A stretch of 64,000 nt of DNA from Iris pallida (lineage: Eukaryota > Streptophyta > Magnoliopsida > Asparagales > Iridaceae), in the NCBI GenBank assembly GCA_029216955.1, contig JANAVB010015600.1, positions 23,613,038-23,677,037 of the forward strand, given 5' to 3'. The notes beneath the pieces are model-generated. The model saw only the letters and a list, made by a program, of their open reading frames with translations. It made no database searches and was not told the DNA's origin. A program made the position numbers and the translations under genes. The stretch's first letter is position 1. The number at the start of each line of letters is the position of its first letter. Positions 35,187-46,369 of the stretch are shown piece by piece.

Positions 35187-35392
35187 CGAAAAAATGATAA
35201 ATTATTTTGAAATACTTTGAAAAATAGAGATGATAAAATGAATTCAGTCACGCTGAGATGACTTTAATTTTTCGAAAGTCGAAATGTTTTCAAAATTCTT
35301 TGAAAACATTCAAATGAATCTTTTAAATGTCATGATGACTCTTCGTTCTCCGAAACTGATTGCATGGAATATGAACCGCCAGCAAGCTCTGT

Positions 35393-35401
35393 ATATATAA
35401 A
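35393..35401 (+). promoter_or_regulatory. TATA-like motif for antisense mini-gene 1
   Basis: TATATAAAC lies about 42 bp upstream of the ATG at 35443, so a short leader is possible. Prediction only. Confidence 0.45.
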
Positions 35402-35442
35402 CAAGGAGAGATTCTCAGTTTTGACATTCATTTCTCGCAAAT

Positions 35443-35730
35443 ATGACCCCCAAGGAAGCAGCCGAAGAGGAAGCACATAAGTTAGGCTTTTGCTCTCATG
35501 GTGACCCCACTTTTGGGGGCAAAGAACCCGAATCAGTCGTCATCGAGCTCAAGGACGACCCCACACAGTTAGCCAAGAATCTCTTGAGCTACTTTGGATT
35601 AGATGGCTCGTCTTCTTCTGATGGGCAGAGCCTCATGGAGAAGCGTGAAATGCTCGAGACTCTGTTGCATCGCCTGGGAGCCAAAAGCGTAGAGGAGTTA
35701 GGCATCAAACTTAGCTGCTCTGGAAAATAG
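35443..35730 (+). CDS. Antisense mini-gene 1 of the inner element (95 aa)
   Basis: A 95-residue open frame, antisense to the inner element, between its integrase and 3' LTR. The predicted protein is acidic and hydrophilic, starts MTPKEAAEEE, has a Ser-rich centre (GSSSSDGQS) and a predicted helix near the end (LETLLHRLGAKSVEELG). It has no signal peptide or membrane segment and I do not recognise it. An upstream TATA-like motif supports an independent unit. Just after the stop the element motif AGCGTGACTTTTTATG recurs. It could be a captured host fragment or a chance frame. Confidence 0.45.
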   Translation: MTPKEAAEEEAHKLGFCSHGDPTFGGKEPESVVIELKDDPTQLAKNLLSYFGLDGSSSSDGQSLMEKREMLETLLHRLGAKSVEELGIKLSCSGK

Positions 35731-35959
35731 AGCGTGACTTTTTATGCTCTTGTTGCACTCCTTTTTGTAAGGCCATCAGTGCCTATTTTAAGAAATGAAG
35801 TACAACTTTTTGTGTTTGATCTGCGTGCACTTAATGAAGAATGTCAACTTTGACTGTTTCCAATATTGTATTGTCTTTCAGCACACGTGGCTTTCCTTCC
35901 ATGATTCACGAACGCAATTCACGCAGATTATTTTCCAAAAATAGATCTGCACTTGACTC

Positions 35960-35968
35960 TTTAAATAG
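35960..35968 (+). promoter_or_regulatory. Weak TATA-like motif for antisense mini-gene 2
   Basis: TTTAAATAG lies about 90 bp upstream of the ATG at 36059. Similarity to a TATA box is moderate. Confidence 0.3.
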
Positions 35969-36058
35969 ATGAACGAACTCCATGCAAACTCATCTTCTCA
36001 TTCTTCTTCCACTCTCTTTTGAGAATGAGTTTTCTGTGAGAAGACAAATAAAGAAGCC

Positions 36059-36358
36059 ATGCTGTCTGATGTCAGATCTCTGTGCACGCTACTGGGTCTG
36101 TCAATCCTTAGCAGTAAATTCAGCGGTAAGTTTAATATACACGTATCAAATTTCCTGTCGCCAAAGACAAATTCATCTTCCTGAATGAACAGAATGCGTT
36201 TGTCTTTGCTTGGCCAATTTTTGGCTGATTTTTCCTTGCTGTTTCTTGCAGAATTTTGGCTGAAAGCCTTCTTCAGAACTGGCATTGGTGATGTGGATGC
36301 TGTGGAGAATATTCATCTGACACCCACATCAGGGAGCTCATACGCTTTTGATGCGTAA
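36059..36358 (+). CDS. Antisense mini-gene 2, two exons (57 aa)
   Basis: Exon 1 (36059-36125) opens at ATG and ends at a strong donor (GCG|GTAAGTTT). Exon 2 (36252-36358) follows a pyrimidine-rich acceptor (TTTCTTGCAG). The 67 + 107 nt join in phase to 57 codons ending TAA. The peptide has a hydrophobic first half (LCTLLGLSILSS) and a neutral Ser/Thr-rich tail. I do not recognise it. The 126-nt intron is antisense to the retroelement and so would survive retrotransposition. A chance combination of splice signals is possible for so short a gene. Confidence 0.35.
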
Positions 36359-37260
36359 ATCAGACAACTCAGAACTCTTCGTGGGATAGAAGGGTCTTCC
36401 TCAGATGGTAGGAAGAGCCTGGATACACGGAGAGTTGGACGGTGGAGTGGACTCTAACCCGAGAGATTGGGTAGTAGAGTTCCTTTCACGGCAGAACTAT
36501 GAATTGTATCCCAAGGTTTGGATACATTCCTGTCTTCCTTGAGAGGTTACCCCCATCCACCAGTTGTATTGGCAGCAACACATTTTCGTGTTGTCCTACT
36601 CTGTGGTTCTCCTCTCGTCTGAGAGATAAGACCAGAGTTTGATTCCTGCGGGACACCCAGGAATTGCCACAAACAACGAGATTGCCAGAGAAGATCCAAC
36701 AAGAAATAGATCTCAGTTGTACATAGAATGAAAATCCAAGATTTGCAATAGATTTCCATTATGATTTGTAGGAAAGTCTAAGAAAATGTAATAGACTTTT
36801 TTGTGATGAAATGAGAATGGAAATGACAATTCTTCTATGCTCAATGATTTGTATTTGTGGATGAATTGTGGACATGATAGATAATAAAATCATCTTTTCT
36901 GTTTTAGAGTATATGATATTATCAGAGGTATTATGGACATGATAATATATAGGAACTCGAAAGAAAAATAGATTGATTTCTATGCAGAGGTCAAAACATG
37001 ACAAATGAGTAAGTAGATTCGGAATTGATTCAGAGGTTATGAAAACATGATAAATAACGAATCTCCACTTAATAAATTGATAGAAGATTTATGAACGGAT
37101 GAACCGTTAGGAAATGATGAACAGATGAACTGTCGAATAAAAATAAATGAACGGATGAACTGTCAAGTATTAATGAACATGTGAAACGTCGGATGAATGT
37201 GAGAAAATGAATGGATGAACTGAATATCGGGAAAGAATACGTCCCTTCGACCTTTGTAAC
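36359..37260. other. Spacer in the inner element's 3' region
   Basis: No gene seen. Degenerate repeats of GAACGGATGAACTGTC occur at about 37092-37225. Otherwise the stretch is AT-rich without recognisable features. Confidence 0.5.
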
Positions 37261-37268
37261 CATATGCC

Positions 37269-37276
37269 TATAAAAT
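37269..37276 (+). promoter_or_regulatory. TATA box for antisense mini-gene 3
   Basis: TATAAAAT, preceded by C-rich bases, lies about 45 bp before the open frame that begins around 37317. Confidence 0.45.
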
Positions 37277-37316
37277 AGAGCATATATTTGAGTAGAAGGA
37301 TCGCACTTTATCCACA

Positions 37317-37628
37317 TTGTCTTTTGAAGAGAATATAAAGAAGGCTGAAGTCGTCCCCGAAGCTACTGAAGGTGTTAAAGAACGTCCACCTCCGCAGAAG
37401 AAGAAAATAGGCGAAAGCTTGTCTACTCCCAAGCCGCCGAAGGACATTCTGGATTTCTTGCTTGAACCAGGAAAAACCGAAGAAGAAGAAGCCATGAGGA
37501 TGGCCGCCTGCAAGTTTCTCGTGGGTTCCAGCAAAGAGGTGCTCGGCTCTTTTGCTGATTATGTTTGTGCAAAAGACGGCAGCGGTCCGCGTCCAAAAGT
37601 CGAGAAGGATGATAGTGATCTTCCTTAG
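37317..37628 (+). CDS. Antisense mini-gene 3 of the inner element (up to 103 aa)
   Basis: The open frame from 37317 begins at TTG; the first in-frame ATG is at 37494, giving about 45 residues. Either the original ATG has mutated or an upstream exon is missed. The protein is charged and Pro/Lys-rich at the start (RPPPQKKK), followed by a predicted helical segment. I do not recognise it. Tandem AATAAA signals (37657-37667) lie just downstream, between this frame and the convergent end of integrase. With the TATA box this suggests a short transcription unit. Confidence 0.4.
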   Translation: MSFEENIKKAEVVPEATEGVKERPPPQKKKIGESLSTPKPPKDILDFLLEPGKTEEEEAMRMAACKFLVGSSKEVLGSFADYVCAKDGSGPRPKVEKDDSDLP

Positions 37629-37700
37629 TATCATGTACCATCATCCATGATTTAAAAATAAAATAAAAATTCTATTTCTAAATATGAACTTGTGTGATGA

Positions 37701-38705
37701 TTACACATAATACTTTTTAAGGAATTTGCCATTGATAGGCATCAAAAATTTTCGACCATCCAATTCTGAGAGTTGATAAGCTCCATTTGAGAAAACTCTG
37801 CTCACGACATAGGGACCTTCCCACTTTGCATCAAATTTGCCCTTGCTCATATGAGTCATAGTTATAGGGCGTCTGACTGTCAAAACAAGTTCTCCTTTTT
37901 GATATGCTCGAACTCTAACTTTCATATTAAAAGCTCTTGAAATCCTAGCTTGATAGAATTCAATATTTTGTTGAGCAAATAACCGCTTTTCATCCAAAGC
38001 TTCTAATTCTTGAAGTCGAAGACGATCATTATTTTCAGTGGTAAGTTCATTAGTGATTGCTATCCTTAAAGAAGGAATTTGAATCTCTAATGGGAGAACA
38101 GCCTCAGATCCGTACACCAGAGAGAAAGGTGTACACTTAGTAGCATTACGGACTGTAGTGCGATAAGCCCACAAACATTCACCAAGTTTTTCGCTCCAAT
38201 TCTGTTTGTTAGTGGAGACAAATTTCTTTAAGAGTTTAATGATGGTCTTGTTGAAAGCTTCTGCTAACCCGTTAGCTGCTGGATTATATGCAGTCGAGGC
38301 CACATTATTGATCCGATGATCGTCACAAAATCGAGTAAATTTCTGACTGATGAACTGTGGTCCATTATCATGAATAATGCGACGAGGAACACCAAATCTG
38401 TAGATGACGTGGTGTTTGATAAAACTGATGACATTGGACGTCTTAACTTCAGACAAAGGAATAGCTTCAGCCCATTTAGAGAAATAATCGGTTATTGCTA
38501 GAATAAACCGATGACCTTTTGACGATGGCGGATTGATCGGACCGACAATGTCCATGCCCCAAGCTTCAAAGGGCCATGATGCTATAGTCGGATGTAGAAA
38601 TTCAGAAGGTTGATGAATAAAATCTGCATGGATCTGACAAGCTTTACACTTCTTTGCATATTCGATGGCGTCAGATACCATAGTGGGCCAATAATAACCC
38701 ATACG
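37701..38705 (-). pseudogene. Integrase of the inner Tat element
   Basis: The frame covers the zinc-binding region (CKACQIHADF) and the integrase core with its D,D,E residues in GMDIVGP, IIHDNGPQF and NGLAEAFNK, then a C-terminal domain ending KFLKKYYV. No chromodomain follows, as is typical of Tat elements. It belongs to the same polyprotein as the RT frame but is cut off from it by an in-frame TGA at about 38703-38705. The domain itself looks intact. Confidence 0.9.
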
Positions 38706-41171
38706 TCAAATACGGTCTTGAAGTTTTGGTCCTGGCTGATGTGCTCCACAAATTCCATCATGTGCTTCGCGAATAATTTGTTGAGCCTCGTCACCAGCAA
38801 CACACCGAAGGAGTAAACCATCATAACCTCGACGATATAAAGTTTTTGTAGTATGATTATAATAGAATCTGAGTGATCGTCGCCTGATAGATGCTGCCTC
38901 ATTTGGATCATCTGGAAGAATATCGTACAATACGAAATCTAAGAAAGGAAGTCTCCAATCTTTATCCGTATTTTGATCCTCAGCTGAATTACTGAAGATG
39001 AATTCTATACTGGAATCGGACGAGGAGGAAAATGATTTACAGCTAAATCCAAATCCTCTTGTTGTGTTGACATCATGAGATGTTGATTCCTCAGTGTCAA
39101 CTGGAAGTCCCAGAGTTAGATTGTTTTCGAGATGGAATAATTCCCGATTGCAAACAACAATCACTTGTTGACGTCTAATCGGAATAGCTAAGACTGTCGC
39201 AAGATTAGCGAGAGCATCAGCTTCTGTGTTACATGCTCGCCTAACATGTTCAATGAAGAATTCTTCAAATGAAGAAGCCATAGATATAGCCGATCTATGA
39301 TAAGGAACCAGATCTTGATGACGAACTTCATAAGTGCCCCTTATCTGATTGATAATAAGTTTAGAGTCTCCATATGCTTCCAAATATTGAATATTCAGAT
39401 GTTTTGCGAGTTGAAGACCAATAAGCAATGCATTGTACTCAGCTACATTGTTTGAACATGGTTGATCGAGAGAGTAAGCTCTTTGAATAGTCAGGCCTTC
39501 TGGTGATACAAGAACAATACCAACTCCAGCAACAATATCACCATTAGGACCTATTCTTGAAGCTCCATCAAAAAATAGACGCCAAGTAGAATTTTCTTTA
39601 TCAATCTGATTTGAATCTAGGACTTCATCTGGGATTTCATCATAGAGTTTTGAATTTTCTGGGATAGAATGAGCAGCCAGAAAATCCGCTAAAGCTTGCC
39701 CTTTGACTGATTTCTGAGGGATGTAATGCATGTCATACTGAGCCAATAAAATTCCCCAGTTAGCCAACCTAGAATTCAGAACACTGGGTTTCTTCATCAT
39801 GATCCGTATAGGATTGATTCTGGAGATAACATGGATGGTCTGACCCATGATATAATGTCGTGTCTTTTGGACAGCGAACATCAAGGCTAGACATTCTTTT
39901 TCGACCGGTGAATATCGAGGTTCAGCTCCGGTCATAGTCCGACTGAGATAGTAAATGGCTTGTTCATGACCATTTTTATTCTTTTGAGCAAGCAATGCAC
40001 CCAATGAATGACTCATTGCTCGAGTATATAGGAGGAAGGGAATTCCTGAGACAGGGGGTACCAATACTGGAGGGCTCATCAGATATTGTTTTATATCATC
40101 GAATGCTTTCTGACATTCATCATTCCATACAAAAGAAACACCTTTCTTCATGAGCTTATTGAATGGTCTGCAGCGTCCTGATAAATTAGAGATGAATCTC
40201 CTGATATAAGCGATTCTTCCTTGAAATCCTCGTAGCTCTTTTAAGGTGCGTGGAGCATGCATCTCTTGAATGGCTTTGATCTTCTCGGGATCCACGTGTA
40301 TACCTTTAGCGGTAATGACGAAGCCGAGAAATTTGTCACTAGAGACGCCTAAGAAGGACTTAGTAGGGTTCATCTTTAATTGATGCTTACGCATTAGATC
40401 AAAAATAGTCTTCAAATCTTGGATATGATCCTCCTTTTGTCGACTCTTGACTGCAATATCATCAACGTAGCATTCAACTGTTTTCTGCAAATGTTCACGG
40501 AATATAATGCTCATAGCTCGTTGATAAGTTGCTCCTGCATTCTTGAGACCGAATGGCATAACTGTATAACAATATGTACCAATCGGTGTTCTGAAAGAAG
40601 TGTGCTTCTCATCATCTGGAAACATTTTAATCTGATTGTACCCAGAATACCCGTCCATGAAAGACATCCGTTCAAATCCACAAGTATTATCGATCATGAC
40701 ATCAGTAATTGGTAGAGGGAATTCATCTTTAGGACATGCCGCATTGAGATCGCGGAAGTCTATGCATACTCTGATCTTGCCAGTCTTTTTAAGAACAAGA
40801 ACTATATTAGCTACCCAATCAGGATGTTGTTCCTCTCTAATAAACCCAGAGGCCAAGAGTTTATTGACTTCAGCTTCAATCGCATCCATAATGTCTGGAC
40901 GAAATCGCCGCTGTTGTTGTTTGACCGGTTTAGCATTTGGCATGATATTGAGCTTGTGAGTTGCAATTTGTGGATCAAGCCCTGGCATATCTTCATAGCT
41001 CCAAGCGAAGACATCGATGTATTCACGAATGAGCTTGATCATGTCTTGCTTATCTGTTTCTGAAAGGCTTTCACTGATGAATATTGGCTTGGGGGATCCC
41101 TCTTCACCAATATCTATTTGAACAAGTTTATCTTCAGTCGGAGGTTCTCTTTGCTCGAAACGGAACTCCTA
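38706..41171 (-). pseudogene. RT and two RNase H domains of the inner Tat element
   Basis: The continuous frame includes reverse transcriptase (catalytic YVDDIAVKS, plus CIDFRDLN and PFGLKNAGATYQR), a degenerate first RNase H (EPRYSPVEKECLAL), and a second archaeal-type RNase H (FFDGASR, NVAEYNALL, YGDSKL and NTEADALA give the D-E-D-D set). The dual RNase H is a Tat-lineage trait. The frame is bounded by an in-frame TAG at about 41169-41171 upstream and TGA at 38703 downstream. The remaining linker to integrase is Ser-rich compared with the outer element. Confidence 0.92.
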
Positions 41172-43031
41172 TTGATTATCTAACCTTTGGGCCCATTGTT
41201 CTGATTCAGGTGAGATCTCAAATTCGTCTTCGTCTTCATCATCTTCTTCAGAACCGTCAATGGAGACCATATTGGAAGACAGAATGTTGCAGTAGAAATC
41301 ACCGATACTCGTATCGGAATCCCAAGAGGTAGTGCTGGAAGAGTCAGATCTCTTATCCTCATCAGATTCGGGATCTTCATGAACAATGTTGATAAAAGGA
41401 GTAGGAGCAATATAACCCAATCCTTCCATATTTCAGAGGAGGAATCCGAACAGGCATTTTTCTACCTCTTCCATTGCTGAGGCCAGTTCTGAAGTCATAG
41501 CCCATATTTTTAATGATGTCTTTAGATTGCTGACTATAACGACGTAATTGTAATCTTCCAGTATCATCATTTTTGTCATCATCTTCTAAATCAGAAGGAT
41601 TCTGGGGTCCTTTGTAAAAGAATATTGGGATGTCTCCCGGCTTTCTACTAGGAACCAGAAAGTAAGAAGATTGTACTGGTTCTAGGGATACATCTGTACG
41701 AAAAGTCTGTACAACTCCCATGGTTATGGTGCTCAAGTCATCCAACAAATGTAAATAACTATGAACATAATTGCACATATCAACATACTGCAAAGATGGA
41801 GTCTTTTCATTGACTTTAAAAGCAGCAATATTTACATTGGGAGAAGGTTGAGCCTTAGAAATTTTAGCCAAATCAATGACTAAAGGGGGAGAAGAAGTTT
41901 TGTTTCGATTAAGATCGATAACAAATAGCTCAGAAGAGGTGAGCTCCCTTGAAGCTTGAGATAGAAGAGTAGTCCGCCCTCCAACTGGGATTACCAGAGT
42001 ATCCTGTTTCATATGTGAAGATACAGGAACTGTAGTACGCCCACTGACAGGAATGATCAGTGTGTCTTGAGCAGATGATTGAAGTGATGAAGAGATACGT
42101 CCGCTCACTGAAATAATGAAGGGGCCTTCTCCGAAAGTTTTAGGAGACAATTGCTGAGAAGTTCGACCTTTAACAGGGATTGTTAAGATCTCACTTTGTG
42201 AATCGTCCTGTTCCATGGCTTGTATCACCTTTGTGTACTCTTCTTTATACATCCGGGCATCATTGAAATAAGCTTCAACTCCGCGGAAAGGATTTATATC
42301 AGCAACCTCTTTTTGTACATTTCCATTGTTGTCAATGTATTTAAAACATTGATGGAGAGTAGAGGGCACCACATTATTTTCATAAAGGAAAGGCCTTTCC
42401 AGAAGAAGATTATAGGATCCCACGATTTCGATCACGTAGAAAGTGACTTTGGATCTGAAATTGCCTATCTGAAGTTTCAGATGAATCTTTCCCAAGGGCT
42501 CGCTTCGGCTTTGATTAAATCCCAAGATAGTAGTAACCGTCTTGGAAAGTTTGTGAAGAGGGATTTTGAGTTCATCCAATAGATTTTTCGGCATTATGCT
42601 TATAGCAGACCCTGGATCAATAAGGATACGATCTATCTTCATCGTATCGATATAACCGGTGTAATAGAGAGGCCGATCATGTAGATTACTCTCCAGAAGC
42701 ATGTCGTCTTGTGTGAAGGTGATATTTGGGATAATCTCCAATACACTGTTGCAATGTAAGCAAGTAGCAGGTTCTTCATCTGGCTTCTTTAATTGTGCAA
42801 GGCAAGATTCAGCCTGTAAGAGTGCTTCACTTAACGTCTCCCGAGTCTCTTTGGAAAGACGTAGAAGTTCAAAGAGGGACATTCTAGCTGGAGTATGAGC
42901 GAGTTGAGCTAGAATGTCAAAGCTATAAGGCTTCTGAAGCCCGAGAGGAGACTTCTTGATTGGTTTATCAAACCGAGTTTGTTGCTTGCCTTTCTCAAGA
43001 GCCGTGGACTTGGAAGGAGTAGGTACCATCA
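41172..43031 (-). pseudogene. Protease region of the inner Tat element
   Basis: The frame contains the FDILAQLAHTPARMSLFELL block and an aspartic protease with an intact DPG active site (RILIDPGSAISIMP) and a flap-like SYNLLLERPF region. It continues into a linker with repeated IPV-GRT units (42000-42180). A frameshift near 41420 moves the frame to the 41172-41429 acidic segment leading to RT. The sequence reads through the position where the outer element has a TAA, so that TAA is a lesion and not an intron signal. Confidence 0.85.
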
Positions 43032-43438
43032 TAGAATGAGATAGTAGGAGGCTTGTACTTATGAGGATAAGATACTTGCTTCCATTCTATCGGATAAGGT
43101 TGTTTAATACCTAACCTCTGTAAACCATCTTTCTGTTTGAATGCCTCAAATTGAGTTCTGAGGTTCTTCAATTCTTCAGTAACAACTCCGGAAGATTGTG
43201 GAGTTGTAATCTGCCGAGTATAATTGGAAGGAGGGACTGCAGCATATGTACTACCCCCAGCTCCAGACTGACTAAGAACATTAGATTGTACCCCCGGCAT
43301 AGTAGAAGGCTCCAGGGTCGGATCAACAGGAGTATCTAGCACCACTGGTGGTACTGTCTGTTGGACTTGCTGAGTTTGGTGCTGAGTTTGCATAAGAGTG
43401 TGCATAGCATTCAATGTATCTGCCATAGCTCGCAACTG
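43032..43438 (-). pseudogene. gag N-terminal remnant of the inner Tat element
   Basis: This segment matches the start of the outer gag frame up to the KYKPPTISFYDG motif near 43035-43060, then jumps with a frame change to sequence that in the outer element lies about 1.35 kb further on. The whole gag core is missing. An in-frame TAA (43439-43441) separates it from ORF1. Confidence 0.85.
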
Positions 43439-44689
43439 TTATTCCAAAGAAGAAATCCTCTGTTCATGAGCTTCGGTGCCAATTGAAGGTTCATGACTGC
43501 CATCTACCATGTAAGTGGTAATCATTCGAGGAATAGACGATGAAACTGTTTGTTCTGAATCATCGCTGTGAGAATCAAAATCTTTCCCAGGAGTGTTTAT
43601 AGGAGTCAATGCTGGAAAGTTGGACTCCCCGAGGAAATCCTCTGTGATCTCTGGATTATCACTTGGATGAGAGGAAGAAGAGACCCTGGCTAAAGCTCCA
43701 GTCCTGGATCGGGTGCCGAGGTAAACACCATCTTCGGAATCTGATATAGCACCAGACCGTATGCTATCTCCAATATTTCTGGAGGTCATGTTAACAGAAG
43801 CAAACAAAGGCTCATCTTCATCAGGTACAGGTTCATACTGAATCCGATTGAAGACAGATTGTCGTTTATTTTGACATCCACATTGCATTGTGACTTTTGG
43901 CTGGAAGTCACATTCATGATTAACATGACTCTGAGCCATTGATTGACATTTGCACTGAATTATGACTCTTGGGTAAAATTTACATTCAGTATAATCCATA
44001 GAATTGTTCATTCTCTTCTGCTGAAGGTGCTCTCGTAGATCTTTTTGGTTCTTGGGCCTTGATGGCTCTTGATTATATAAAGAGTGATTAATATGAGCCA
44101 CATAGTTCCTAGCGTACTCTGCATCTGGGTCTCTTATTTTTGTATCCAATTGGTGTGGTTTCTTAACACCAGAAATGTTTCCCAAACGGGTTTGATTCAG
44201 TTTAGCTCTTAGATCAATTGGAGGTAATACATTAGTTTTAGAAACTTGGAGTTTTCCTTCCAATGATCTAGATATCTGCAGAGAAGGAAGAATGGAACCT
44301 CCCCCTTGACTAGGAGTTGGTAATAGACCCTCTTTCCTGGACAAATTTTGTGCCAAATTTGAAGAAATCATAGGAGAAAACACTAAGGAGTGTTTCTTCT
44401 TAGACTTTTTCAAGTTTTGAGACATAAAATGTCCAGAAGGAAGAGTAGTCAAAAGGCCATCTTCTTTTCTTTGACTAACAAAATTGTCAGTCAAAGCTGT
44501 TCCTGAAGTAAAAACTTCAGGAGCAGAAGAAATAACTAAAGAGTTATTCTTTTTCGAAGGGACATTATGAGCCATTTGTGGAGTAATTCTAACAAGACCA
44601 CCCCCAGTTTTAGCAGAACTTGGTAAAGAAGAAGAAGTAGCTAAAGAACTACTCTTCTTATATGAAATGCACGCTGAAACAGGTTTGGC

Positions 44690-45040
44690 TAAAGAGCCAG
44701 TACTGTCAGCGTGACTTTTTAGTTTTGGAAGTACACGCAGAAACAGATTTGGTTAAAGAACCAGTACTGTCTGCGTGAGTTTTGGATGTGAGATTGCACG
44801 CTGGAACAGATTTGGCTAAAGAGCCAGTACTGTCAGCGCGACTTTTGGATGTGAGATTGCACGCTGGAACAGATTTGGCTAAAGAGCCAGTACTGTCAGC
44901 GTGACTTTTGAATGTGAGATTGCACACTGGAACAGATTTGGCTAAAGAGCCAGTACTGTCAGCGTGACTTTTGAATGTGAGATTGCACGCTGGAACAGAT
45001 TTGGCTAAAGAGCCAGTACTGTCAGCGTGACTTTTGGCTA
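44690..45040 (-). repeat. 63-bp tandem repeat in ORF1, about six copies
   Basis: GAGCCAGTACTGTCAGCGTG recurs at about 44694, 44757 (variant), 44821, 44884, 44947 and 45010, a period of 63 bp. Each unit carries AGCGTGACTTTTG, which is also in the LTR. Confidence 0.92.
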
Positions 45041-45337
45041 CTGTCTTCTTCGAGCACACAAGAGTGTGCGTGCTTGCAGTAAAGTCTTTGCCAGTGTTAG
45101 AAGTAGACACTGTGGCAGAGACTTCGCTGTTGACTGCCAACAGATTCTTAGGGACATAGACAGAGCATTCCTTCGACTTGGCAGTGATGATGGAGGCTGG
45201 AGTGGGTTTGCCACTCTTAGCCCGCCGCATTTCTTCATAGGCGAGTTGATCGAACTTGATCGTCATCACCTTCTTCGTCGAGCCGACTGACGAAGCATCG
45301 CATTGAGTTGTTGCCATCTCAGAAGAGGAGATGGTTT

Positions 45338-45355
45338 TCCCCAGCAGAGTCGCCA
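45338..45355 (-). other. Primer-binding site of the inner element
   Basis: On the minus strand TGGCGACTCTGCTGGGGA follows the 5' LTR after three bases (AAT). It matches the tRNA-Arg-type primer site of Ogre elements and is part of the ORF1 coding sequence. Confidence 0.82.
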
Positions 45356-45358
45356 ATT

Positions 45359-46364
45359 TGTTTTCCATAAATAAATTCCTTTTTTATTGTGTTTCTAGGA
45401 AAATTACAACTGTGGGAATCCGATCTAGAAGACGATCGCTTTATCCCTTTGACTATGCGAAGAAGAAAAGCTCTCAAAAATTTGACAGTAAGATAGCAAT
45501 GTATCTGTACAATGAATGAGAAAAAGAACTCTATTTATTGAGTCAAAAATAATAACTGAAAAGATAACTGTCTTCACAGCCTTTGCCTAGTTAAAATCAC
45601 GCAGGATTTAACATACGCAAGGCTGTGAGCAGTTACTGGACGTGGCCTGTAACTGTTGGACACATGGCAATATTGCATGAGTCGTGTGCAAGTTACAGGA
45701 CACGCAGGCGAGAGATCAGTGGCATGGCTGCCACGTACTCCAAGTTGATGAAATTCACGCAGATTTGTTGAAGACGAAATCCACGCAAATTCAATGTAGA
45801 AAGCTTCAAAATCCACGCAAACTTGGGGCAGGAGCTTCAGGATCCACGCAGACTTGGTACAAAGAGCTTCAAAATCCACGCAGACTTGAGGAAAAAAACT
45901 TCAGAATCCACGCAAACTTGAGACGAAGAGCTCAAAATACACGCAGACTCGAGGAAGAAAACTTCAGAATCCACGCAAACATGAGATGAAGATCTCACAA
46001 ATACACGCAGACTTGAGATAGGACTGCCAGTTGTCTTGATTTAGAGTGCCTTGACTGACACAAAATCTCTGACGATGATTGCTTTTGTCAGTCGCATTAA
46101 ATGACAATAAGGCCTTTTGGTACGCCACTTTAACAAAGGCTGAGTCTTGCTGAAGAAGATTTCAAAAATCACGCAACAGGCGGCTGTGATCTCTCAAATT
46201 CTGTGCATGCGTGGCATACGAAGAGACGTTCTTCGACTGTCGTACCGTCAGTCATGATGAGCTATCTTTAGCGTGACTTGTAAATATTTGGCTTGATCAA
46301 CTGAGCGTGACTTTTGATTTTGTCCTGATCAACTCAGCGTGACAGTCATTTTTTTAGGCCTACA
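45359..46364 (-). repeat. 5' LTR of the inner Tat element
   Basis: Same 1006-bp length as the 3' LTR, with about 14 substitutions and 2 one-base indels by hand alignment. One substitution changes the TATA box: CTATAAATAG in the 3' LTR reads CAATAAATAG here (plus coordinates about 45531-45540). Confidence 0.95.
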
Positions 46365-46369
46365 AGCGA

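Larger units (their letters stand above)
43439..45368 (-). pseudogene. ORF1 of the inner Tat element, frameshifted
   Basis: It starts at the ATG complementary to 45366-45368, inside the LTR end, and runs through the primer site as in the outer element (ATLLGK, VGSTKK and IKFDQLAYEEM match the outer ORF1). Residues about 110-220 are tandem 21-residue repeats (SHADSTGSLAKSV). A one-base frameshift in an A-run near 44715 separates the 220-residue first part (to 44706) from the 378-residue second part (from 44575). The second part carries paired Cys-rich motifs (IQCKCQS, MQCGCQN). The function of ORF1 is unknown. Confidence 0.8.
34162..46364 (-). mobile_element. Nested Tat/Ogre-like element (inner), gag-deleted
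   Basis: It lies in reverse orientation inside the outer element's gag-pro frame. LTRs of 1006 bp (34162-35167 and 45359-46364) read TGTTTTCCATAAAT...GGCCTACA on the + strand. AGCGA is duplicated at 34157-34161 and 46365-46369. Coding order on the minus strand is ORF1, gag remnant, protease, RT/RNase H and integrase, followed by up to three small + strand units. Several frameshifts, stops and a gag deletion make it defective. Confidence 0.95.
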
